In this document: one piece after another, positions 22,636 through 27,705 of the stretch | Layout of the letters: each line of letters opens with the position of its first letter | How positions within the stretch are numbered: position 1 is the stretch's first letter | Source: an uncultured Erysipelotrichaceae bacterium | Lineage (GTDB): Bacteria; Bacillota_I; Bacilli_A; Erysipelotrichales; Erysipelotrichaceae | Direction of reading: 5' to 3' | DNA: 27,705 bases | Assembly (NCBI GenBank): GCA_937874965.1 | Contig: CALNCD010000058.1 | Location: forward strand, 1 to 27,705 | The notes under the pieces: generated by a model | The model's database searches: none | Seen by the model: the letters and a program-made list of their open reading frames with translations, nothing else | Told to the model about the DNA's origin: nothing | Position numbers and translations under genes: made by a program

Positions 22636-22646
22636 TTATTAGGGTA

Positions 22647-22674
22647 ATTGTACACCTTATGAAAATATTGTAAA
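22647..22674 (-). promoter_or_regulatory. Promoter of the T-box/trpP transcript
   Basis: Leftward: -35 TTTACA (22674-22669), 16-bp spacer, -10 TACAAT (22652-22647), followed within about 12 bases by the start of the T-box stem I. Confidence 0.72.
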
Positions 22675-22714
22675 GAAGTTTCTGTTTTTTTTCATCAACA
22701 GAGGACTCATGGCG

Positions 22715-22720
22715 TATAAT
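22715..22720 (+). promoter_or_regulatory. -10 element for the histidine phosphatase gene
   Basis: Perfect TATAAT about 24 bases before ATG 22744, with AAAGGAG between. The -35 position is weak (TCATCA), so the promoter is placed by its -10 only. Confidence 0.55.
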
Positions 22721-22743
22721 AAAGCCTGTGTAAAGGAGAAACT

Positions 22744-23391
22744 ATGCATTTATCTATTTATCTTATTCGCCATGGGGAGACTCTCTTCAACCAATTCAAT
22801 AAAATGCAAGGCTGGTCTGATACCCCGTTATTGGATTCCAGCAAACTGAAGGCTAAGAACTTGGGAGAATCGTTTCACGGCATAGCACTCGATGCAGTCT
22901 ATTCCAGTGATAGCGGTCGGGTTCTGCAGACACGTGATGCCTTTTTGTCAGGATATGCGAAACCAGTCCCGTTAACGGTGGATGAAAGACTCAGGGAAAT
23001 GTATTTCGGTCACTATGAAGGTGATGATGTTACTGGCCTTTGGACTTCAATGGCTGCTAAGGAAGGCTTTTCGTCCTTTGATCAGTATAAATATGGTGTG
23101 GATGTTGTCACTCGCTGCGGCACACTTTCAAATTACGATGAACTGGCAGAATCAGAAGCAGACCTGCGTCAGCGTGCTTCCCTCAGTCTGGATGATATCG
23201 TGAAGTCAGCCGTGAAAAACAAGAAGCAAAATATTGTGATTGTCTCCCATGGATTAACGATTCTTACCCTATTGAAGATTGCGGGAGTTGAAGAAGAATT
23301 CCATCAAAGCCTTCACAATCTTAGCGTATCCAAGCTAATTGTTGACGATGCATTACGTTGTGAATATTACGGAGAAGCAAAACCTCTTTAG
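22744..23391 (+). CDS. Histidine phosphatase family protein (phosphoglycerate mutase-like)
   Basis: 215-residue branch-1 histidine phosphatase. The catalytic motif RHGET is at 9-13 (phospho-accepting H10), FNQ.NKMQGWSDTPL is the usual following block, SSDSGRVLQT carries the second phosphate-binding Arg, and IVIVSHGLTI near residue 170 holds the second catalytic His. Members range from cofactor-dependent phosphoglycerate mutases to broad phosphatases; the GDD-containing insert (FGHYEGDDVTGLW) and small size favour a phosphatase. Substrate cannot be named. Cytosolic, monocistronic between the T-box promoter on the other strand and a terminator at 23425. Confidence 0.9.
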   Translation: MHLSIYLIRHGETLFNQFNKMQGWSDTPLLDSSKLKAKNLGESFHGIALDAVYSSDSGRVLQTRDAFLSGYAKPVPLTVDERLREMYFGHYEGDDVTGLWTSMAAKEGFSSFDQYKYGVDVVTRCGTLSNYDELAESEADLRQRASLSLDDIVKSAVKNKKQNIVIVSHGLTILTLLKIAGVEEEFHQSLHNLSVSKLIVDDALRCEYYGEAKPL

Positions 23392-23424
23392 AGGATTGGT
23401 GATCTTGATGAACCGGTTAAGGAA

Positions 23425-23466
23425 AGCGCCGGAACTGCCTGTCGTTGAGCGGTTCCGGCTTTTTTT
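23425..23466 (+). terminator. Terminator of the histidine phosphatase gene
   Basis: 8-bp stem GCCGGAAC/GTTCCGGC (23428-23435/23452-23459), extended by flanking pairs, then seven Ts (23460-23466). Confidence 0.9.
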
Positions 23467-23551
23467 GCTTGATTTGTCTTTTTATTTCAGGATGAATTGA
23501 CGCATATTCTGAGGAATAAACGGGTCTTGAAACTTTTCGTGAAGCTCAATC

Positions 23552-23580
23552 TTGAATCATTCCTCGCCCTGGCGTAAGAT
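23552..23580 (+). promoter_or_regulatory. Promoter of the nitroreductase-like gene
   Basis: -35 TTGAAT (23552-23557), 17-bp spacer, -10 TAAGAT (23575-23580), 19 bases before ATG 23600. Confidence 0.65.
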
Positions 23581-23599
23581 GAGTGTATCAGGAGGTCTT

Positions 23600-24397
23600 A
23601 TGTCATTTACTCAATCCATTCCGTCCTTGATCCGTCAGCGTATCTCAATCCGCAAATATCAGAATGTATCTCTCTCAACTGAAGTGATTACTGATCTTCA
23701 ATCGCAGTGCCAAAACCAACAGAATCCTTTCGATGCTGATGTGACTTTGCAGATTGCGAGTTCATCGACCGCTAAACTTGGAACGTATGGCATGATAAAG
23801 TCAGCGCAAGCGTTCATCACAGCAACGGCGGTCCGATCCCCATCTGCTTACTTTGCGCTGGGTTTTGAAGCTGAAGCCCTGGTTTTGTATGCAACGTCTT
23901 TAGGACTTGGAAGCTGCATCCTAGGTGGAACCTATAATAAAAAGCAGTTTCAGAATAGTTTGTCCATCCCAGAGGATTGCCTGTTTCCGTTGGTAGTTAG
24001 CCTGGGCTACCCGGCTGATCAGGATAGCTTGCTGTCGCGGATTTCAAGAAAAGCTGTTAAGTCTGCCACACGCAAACCAGTGGAGTCGCTCTTTTTCGCT
24101 GACAATTTTCAGACCTCGCTTGCCCAGGTCAGCAGCTCTTTGAGGGATTGTCTGGAAATGGTGCGGCTGGCTCCGAGTTCGCAGAATTCCCAGCCTTGGC
24201 GCCTGCTCGTCACGGATCGTGCAATTCATTTCTATGCTGTGGATGAAAAGCCGATGCATCAGATTGATTTAGGCATTGCAGCGTATCATTTTGATGCTGC
24301 AGCGAGATATTACGATCTTGCATATTCACTGGTATTGCTTGAACCGCCGCTAAAGAGTACTCCGTTTGTGTATTGCTTCTCATTTATTGAAGAGTGA
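23600..24397 (+). CDS. Nitroreductase family protein
   Basis: 265 residues in the two-lobed nitroreductase arrangement in which one chain mimics a dimer. The N-terminal RQRISIRKYQNVSLS is the flavin-contacting motif (R-R-S-x-R-x-Y/F), LGFEAEALVLYATSLGLGSC is the mid-chain helix-glycine signature, and a second half has RLAPSSQNSQPWRL, the typical phosphate-binding PSxxNxQPW. Such enzymes reduce quinones, nitroaromatics or flavins with NAD(P)H; the physiological substrate is unknown. ATG 23600 was taken because GGAGG lies at 23591-23595; an earlier ATG at 23552 overlaps the promoter. No signal peptide. Confidence 0.88.
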   Translation: MSFTQSIPSLIRQRISIRKYQNVSLSTEVITDLQSQCQNQQNPFDADVTLQIASSSTAKLGTYGMIKSAQAFITATAVRSPSAYFALGFEAEALVLYATSLGLGSCILGGTYNKKQFQNSLSIPEDCLFPLVVSLGYPADQDSLLSRISRKAVKSATRKPVESLFFADNFQTSLAQVSSSLRDCLEMVRLAPSSQNSQPWRLLVTDRAIHFYAVDEKPMHQIDLGIAAYHFDAAARYYDLAYSLVLLEPPLKSTPFVYCFSFIEE

Positions 24398-24422
24398 GGG
24401 CGGGTGAGCGCGCCGGCCGTGG

Positions 24423-24428
24423 TATAAT
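24423..24428 (+). promoter_or_regulatory. Extended -10 before the 342-residue protein gene
   Basis: TGG-TATAAT (24420-24428) forms an extended -10, 38 bases before the start codon. A clear -35 is missing and the upstream spacer is unusually GC-rich (GCGCGCCGGCCG), which is out of character for this window. Confidence 0.5.
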
Positions 24429-24466
24429 GCATACAAAAGCGATAATCCCGCAATGAAAGGAAGTCC

Positions 24467-25495
24467 ATGAGAAGACGCGAAGCGACGATAGATGAGTGGC
24501 GAGCCTTGTATCACTCTGCAACTCAGCTGGGTGAAATGAAACCCTGGCTTATGTTCTGGGATATGGATACGATTGTGCTTCAATTCAGCAATGAAGATCC
24601 GGTCTACTTCAGCATACTCGGTCGCAATCAGCAGACGTATGGTATTTCTGCCTACGAAGGGAATAGGGGACTTGCCTCTTTTCAGGAAATGGCTGAGGCT
24701 GGGAACAATCCGCTGGTAAGCCGATATGTCACCTTCAATCAGCAGGCACTTTGTGCATATTGGGGCAATCGGGATGAAGTATCAAAGGAAAATGATGCAA
24801 TCATTAAAGAATTAGGGTATGAATACTACGGCACGAATCAGTGGTTATACCTGCTGTCTCTGGTTCCAGGGTATTATCCGTATCATCTGAATCAAGACGA
24901 AGTGCAGCGATTAACCCGATACTATAAGAAGCTGATTGATGCCTTGGTCTATTATCAAGAGAAACAGATGGCTGTCAGCTTTGATGACGGTCAGGCCTTC
25001 TGGTATATGGAATCATCCGATAAAAAAAGCTGGGAAGGCCTTAGCAAAGACCTTCCACTGGTTTTCGGGAGTGTTCCTTATCTAGGCTTGAATCAAAATC
25101 CGGAACTGAAGCGGCAATTGCGAAATGCTGATCATTCCGGCCTGGATATCCAAGCAGATATGGTTCATTTAGCGGCATATGTCACAGATGAGTCGTTTGA
25201 TCGTCCGATCATGCCGCTATTGTTTGTGCTGGTTGACGGGCAAAGCGGCATGGTTCTGAAGACAGATCTGCTGAAGCCTTCATCGGATCAGTCTCTGGAA
25301 TTCTTGGATGTCTTGATCGATTATTTCTTGGAATCCGGAATCCCTTTATCCTTGCACCTTCGTCATGAATCTCTTGTTCGTTTGCTTGATCCTTTAGCTG
25401 AGGAGACAGGAATTGAGCTCTTGCGGAGTGATGATCTTCCAGAACTGGATCATGCTGCAATGATGCTGTTGCATCAGATTGATGGATTAAAATAG
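24467..25495 (+). CDS. Conserved-looking 342-residue protein, function unknown
   Basis: A soluble, acidic protein with no signal peptide or membrane segment. The N-terminal half starts REATIDEWRALYHSATQLGE followed by KPW and has YFSILGRNQQTYGISAYEG, a block I associate loosely with a DUF6930/DUF7309-type domain of unknown role. The middle has a YYQEKQMAVSFDDGQAFWYM stretch, and the C-terminal part (about 240-335) is a separate alpha/beta segment ending in LDHAAMMLLHQIDG. AAAGGAAG precedes ATG 24467. The gene is followed after 16 bases by the S41 peptidase-like gene on the same strand, so the two probably form an operon. The function is not inferable. Confidence 0.72.
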   Translation: MRRREATIDEWRALYHSATQLGEMKPWLMFWDMDTIVLQFSNEDPVYFSILGRNQQTYGISAYEGNRGLASFQEMAEAGNNPLVSRYVTFNQQALCAYWGNRDEVSKENDAIIKELGYEYYGTNQWLYLLSLVPGYYPYHLNQDEVQRLTRYYKKLIDALVYYQEKQMAVSFDDGQAFWYMESSDKKSWEGLSKDLPLVFGSVPYLGLNQNPELKRQLRNADHSGLDIQADMVHLAAYVTDESFDRPIMPLLFVLVDGQSGMVLKTDLLKPSSDQSLEFLDVLIDYFLESGIPLSLHLRHESLVRLLDPLAEETGIELLRSDDLPELDHAAMMLLHQIDGLK

Positions 25496-25511
25496 GAAAG
25501 GAATAAAGTCT

Positions 25512-26759
25512 ATGTCATTTGAACAGATTTTTTCAGCCGTAACAACGATTGTCAGGGATGACTATTCAGGGTATCCGGATAAAGAAGAGTGGGGAATTAT
25601 TGAACCCTATGCGGCACAGATAACCGATATCATGGATCGCGATGACTTCTTGGACATTGTTAATCACTATCTGCGCCAATACAAGGATGGTCACTTGAAA
25701 CTTCTGGATAAAAGAGCATCGAAAACCAATTCAACCGGGATTAAGGTCAGACGCTACAATGATACTCTGGTGGTGACGCAAGCCAGTTCTGAAAGCGGAT
25801 TTGAAGTTGGTGATGTGATTCTTGCCCTGGATAACCGATCGATTCAGGAAACAGCAGTCATGAAGAAAGACTACTTCATGAGTGAAGTATCTGAACGCCA
25901 GGATTGGAACCGGGTTCTTCAGCGCTCAAAGACGTGTCTTGTTGAACGCGGTGATCTACAGATTCCGGTTCGATTCAAGGCGTTGGCAGAAGAGTCTTTT
26001 CAACCGAATTATACGTTTGCAAAAGTGAATGAGACGAGTGTTTTATTGAGACTCGATGATTTCAACAACCAATCGGCCATTCATCAGCTGATTGAAGATC
26101 ATCGCCATGATTTTTCATCGTGTCAGAATCTGATTATTGATGTCCGCCAGAATGCTGGAGGGTCTGACTATTCGTATTTCCCCTTGCTTGACTTTATTTT
26201 TCCCTCCGAAGTCAGCTTTCTGTCCCTGTTTCCGAATGAAGTGATGGAAACCCGCTACTCTCAGCTGAATTGCACGCTTCGACTTTCCCTGCTTCGGGAA
26301 TATGCGAAAGAGAAGCTTCCGGAAGAACTTCAAAAAGGCCTGAACGATGAAATTGAACGGCTTGAAAGGAATTCCGGAAAAGGGTTTGTCAGTGAGAGTG
26401 ACGAGGATGACTATATTATCCATGGGCAGCCTTCACCAGAACATGTCTATGTACTGAGTGATATCTATTGTGGAAGTTCTGGTGATAGTTTTGTCCGGCT
26501 TGTCAAGCACTCGGATAAAGTTACCGTCGTTGGCCGGAATACGAAGGGTGTTTTGGATTACAGCAATGTCGCTTTCTATGATTTTGATGATGATCTCCGA
26601 CTGATGTACCCAACCACACGGCTTATGAAAAACGGCAAGATTCTGGGTATTGACGGCGTCGGCGTGGCTCCGGATGTCTTCCTGAAATGGACGCCAAGAT
26701 CTCTCAGCCATGACGAGGATCTTGAGTATGTCTTGCAGTGTATTCAGGACAAGCGCTGA
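25512..26759 (+). CDS. S41-family peptidase-like protein, cytosolic
   Basis: 415 residues with the S41 (C-terminal processing peptidase) core. An N-terminal helical part carries DGHLKLLDKR, a PDZ-like segment follows (about 75-150: VTQASSESGFEVGDVILAL), then NLIIDVRQNAGGSD, the strand-turn before the active site, YCGSSGDSFV with probable nucleophile S322, and TKGVLDYSNVAF plus GIDGVGVAPDVFL, typical of the catalytic end. There is no signal peptide or lipobox, unlike most S41 proteases, so it should act in the cytoplasm or be exported by another route. GGAAAGGA precedes the start. The basic partner residue of the S41 dyad cannot be assigned by eye. Paired with the preceding unknown gene. Confidence 0.82.
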   Translation: MSFEQIFSAVTTIVRDDYSGYPDKEEWGIIEPYAAQITDIMDRDDFLDIVNHYLRQYKDGHLKLLDKRASKTNSTGIKVRRYNDTLVVTQASSESGFEVGDVILALDNRSIQETAVMKKDYFMSEVSERQDWNRVLQRSKTCLVERGDLQIPVRFKALAEESFQPNYTFAKVNETSVLLRLDDFNNQSAIHQLIEDHRHDFSSCQNLIIDVRQNAGGSDYSYFPLLDFIFPSEVSFLSLFPNEVMETRYSQLNCTLRLSLLREYAKEKLPEELQKGLNDEIERLERNSGKGFVSESDEDDYIIHGQPSPEHVYVLSDIYCGSSGDSFVRLVKHSDKVTVVGRNTKGVLDYSNVAFYDFDDDLRLMYPTTRLMKNGKILGIDGVGVAPDVFLKWTPRSLSHDEDLEYVLQCIQDKR

Positions 26760-26783
26760 TCAGAAACGCGTATGTAAGCATCT

Positions 26784-26820
26784 TCGGTTTCCGGAAGAAC
26801 TGGTAAATGGCGGAAACCGA
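26784..26820 (+). repeat. Hairpin after the S41 gene
   Basis: Perfect 10-bp inverted repeat TCGGTTTCCG / CGGAAACCGA (26784-26793/26811-26820) with a 17-base loop. A second, weaker CAAAC/GTTTG pairing follows (26821-26845). No T tract, so a classical terminator is not certain. Confidence 0.65.
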
Positions 26821-26855
26821 CAAACAACGCTTCAATAGACGTTTGCTTTGGAAAG

Positions 26856-26885
26856 ATTACATGACTGGCATTCGCTTGGTATAAT
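26856..26885 (+). promoter_or_regulatory. Promoter of the monooxygenase-fold gene
   Basis: -35 ATTACA (26856-26861), 18-bp spacer, extended -10 TGG-TATAAT (26877-26885), 55 bases before ATG 26940. Confidence 0.68.
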
Positions 26886-26939
26886 CGGTACAATAAGAAC
26901 AGAAAGTTATGGTTCTATAACTTATAGGAGAGTGATAGT

Positions 26940-27230
26940 ATGTTTTTGGAATTAAAGCAGATTACCTGTGTTACCGGTTATGGTCATGTCATCGCTGAGC
27001 GTTTCAGCAATGCTACAGTTGTCAGAGAACAAGAAGGGTTTGTGAAGCTGGAAGTTGGTCAGTCATCAACACCGCAAAATGAAACTGTTTTTGTTTTTAT
27101 TTACTGGACATCCAAAGATGCTTATCTTAGCTGGAAGAAATCAGATGCGCATCTAAGCGGTCACAAGAACAGAACGAAGGATGAGAATGTACTTGATCAT
27201 AAGAGTACTGGCATTGAGTTGCAAAGTTAG
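26940..27230 (+). CDS. Antibiotic biosynthesis monooxygenase (IsdG-like fold) protein
   Basis: 96-residue dimeric alpha-beta barrel of the ABM family. TGYGHVIAERFSNATVVREQEGFV and the later VFVFIYWTSKDAYLSWKKSD align with IsdG/IsdI, heme-degrading enzymes that release iron without heme oxygenase. W65 and H75 match the IsdG Trp and proximal heme-ligand His with the same 10-residue spacing. The catalytic Asn of IsdG falls on K6 here by my remembered alignment, so heme degradation is uncertain and another ABM role is possible. GGAGAG precedes ATG 26940. Monocistronic, with its own promoter; no iron-uptake genes are nearby. Confidence 0.75.
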   Translation: MFLELKQITCVTGYGHVIAERFSNATVVREQEGFVKLEVGQSSTPQNETVFVFIYWTSKDAYLSWKKSDAHLSGHKNRTKDENVLDHKSTGIELQS

Positions 27231-27274
27231 ATCGAGGTCATTGCATCGGAGTGAGAGGCCTTCTTGGGAAACAA

Positions 27275-27303
27275 TTGTATGTTCAGGCTGAATTTGATAG
27301 AAT
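27275..27303 (+). promoter_or_regulatory. Promoter of the PTS IIA gene
   Basis: -35 TTGTAT (27275-27280), 17-bp spacer, -10 TAGAAT (27298-27303), 26 bases before ATG 27330. Confidence 0.65.
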
Positions 27304-27329
27304 AAAACTGTTAAAGGAAGGTGAACATT

Positions 27330-27638
27330 ATGGAAGGAATGGAACTGCTCTGTTTTCAGATTATTTCATTTAATGGATCTGCACGTTCAAGTTATATCGA
27401 AGCCATTCAAGCGGCTAAGGAAGGTGACTTTGAAAAAGCAGATTCACTGATCAAAGACGGAGAAGCGAACTTCGTCGAGGGGCATAAGATTCATGCCCAG
27501 CTTATTCAAAAAGAAGCAAATGGCGAGATGGGCGAGATGAGCTTATTGTTGCTGCATGCTGAGGATCAGCTGATGAGTGCAGAAACACTCAAGATTGTCG
27601 CTACCGAATTAATTGAAGTGTATCGCCGATTAAAGTAA
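27330..27638 (+). CDS. PTS lactose/cellobiose-family IIA component
   Basis: 102-residue all-helical IIA of the lactose/N,N'-diacetylchitobiose/cellobiose PTS family (LacF/CelC type). It accepts phosphate from HPr on H76 in SLLLLHAEDQLMSAET and passes it to IIB. The N-terminal LLCFQIISFNGSARSSYIEA and AKEGDFEKADSLIKDGE are typical of the trimer-forming helices. Length is standard. ATG 27330 is preferred over GTG 27321 because AAAGGAAGG ends about eight bases upstream of it. IIB and IIC partners are not in the window; the next gene seems to be interrupted. The sugar specificity cannot be read from IIA alone. Confidence 0.92.
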   Translation: MEGMELLCFQIISFNGSARSSYIEAIQAAKEGDFEKADSLIKDGEANFVEGHKIHAQLIQKEANGEMGEMSLLLLHAEDQLMSAETLKIVATELIEVYRRLK

Positions 27639-27650
27639 GGAAGGTGTGGT

Positions 27651-27705
27651 ATGAACTGACCCCAAAATCTTGGACGGTCTAATGAATGGGTAAACTTAAG
27701 GATTG
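27651..27705 (+). mobile_element. Probable left end of an IS3-type insertion sequence
   Basis: AAGGAAGG (27637-27644) and ATG (27651-27653) look like the start of the gene after the IIA, but the frame meets TGA at 27657. The sequence from 27652, TGAACTGACCCCAAAATC then TTGGAC, resembles the terminal inverted repeats of IS3/IS150-group elements. Only about 54 bases are visible, so the other end, target duplication and transposase cannot be checked. Confidence 0.5.

Noticed and set aside
22433..22650. Structured region suspected of being a tRNA or other small RNA gene
   Set aside because: The T-box core, specifier region and terminator explain the structure fully, and no tRNA-like cloverleaf ends are present.
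23411..23418. AACCGGTT palindrome as an operator
   Set aside because: It is only 8 bp, lies between a stop codon and a terminator, and has no gene start to control.
1..27705. CRISPR array or other tandem-repeat locus
   Set aside because: No regularly spaced repeats of CRISPR length were found on either strand by reading; all repeats noted are single hairpins or operator pairs.

Overview
The window looks like chromosomal DNA of a low-to-moderate GC member of the Bacillota. The gene order gap / cysS-mrnC-rlmB / sigH-rpmG-secE-nusG, purine-rich Shine-Dalgarno sites, T-box control and LacI/cre-type control all fit that phylum. A fermentative, Erysipelotrichia-like gut or oral bacterium is my best guess, but that is inference. 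No rRNA, tRNA or CRISPR array was seen.

Region 1 (1-5201) is housekeeping. It holds the 3' end of GAPDH with its terminator, then cysteinyl-tRNA synthetase, Mini-III RNase, a small lipoprotein, RlmB, a SigH-like sigma factor, ribosomal protein L33, SecE and NusG, closed by a terminator. Region 2 (5202-8500) is pyruvate formate-lyase and its activase, behind a leader with a cre-like box and TTGTGA motifs. Region 3 (8501-10583) is accessory: two tiny convergent membrane proteins, a flavin reductase-like protein and a DUF1697 protein.

Region 4 (10595-14112) is a sulfur module. A cysteine synthase-like gene diverges from a four-gene operon of rhodanese, CoA-disulfide reductase/rhodanese fusion, rhodanese, and a CsoR/CstR-family repressor. 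A perfect ATACCC-N4-GGGTAT operator sits between the -35 and -10 of the operon promoter. The repressor keeps the first sensor cysteine (C31) but has serine where CstR has its second (C60), which is the most intriguing protein-level oddity here. Next comes a TMEM175-like channel gene split by one in-frame TAG.

Region 5 (14953-20939) is a leftward galactose module: galR, then mglB-mglA-mglC-galK. Matching GTAAAATTTAC operators lie directly upstream of the -10 of both the galR and mglB promoters, and a cre-like box lies upstream of mglB. Region 6 (21021-22674) has a lipoprotein and a TrpP-type tryptophan transporter under a T-box with a UGG specifier. Between the T-box terminator and trpP lies a 12-base perfect match to the 16S rRNA tail followed by ATG-TGG-TGA, possibly a second tryptophan-responsive layer.

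Region 7 (22715-27705) carries a histidine phosphatase, a nitroreductase, an unrecognised 342-residue protein paired with a cytosolic S41 peptidase-like protein, an IsdG-fold monooxygenase, and a PTS lactose/cellobiose IIA. The window ends in what looks like the left end of an IS3-type insertion sequence, placed two codons into the gene after the IIA.
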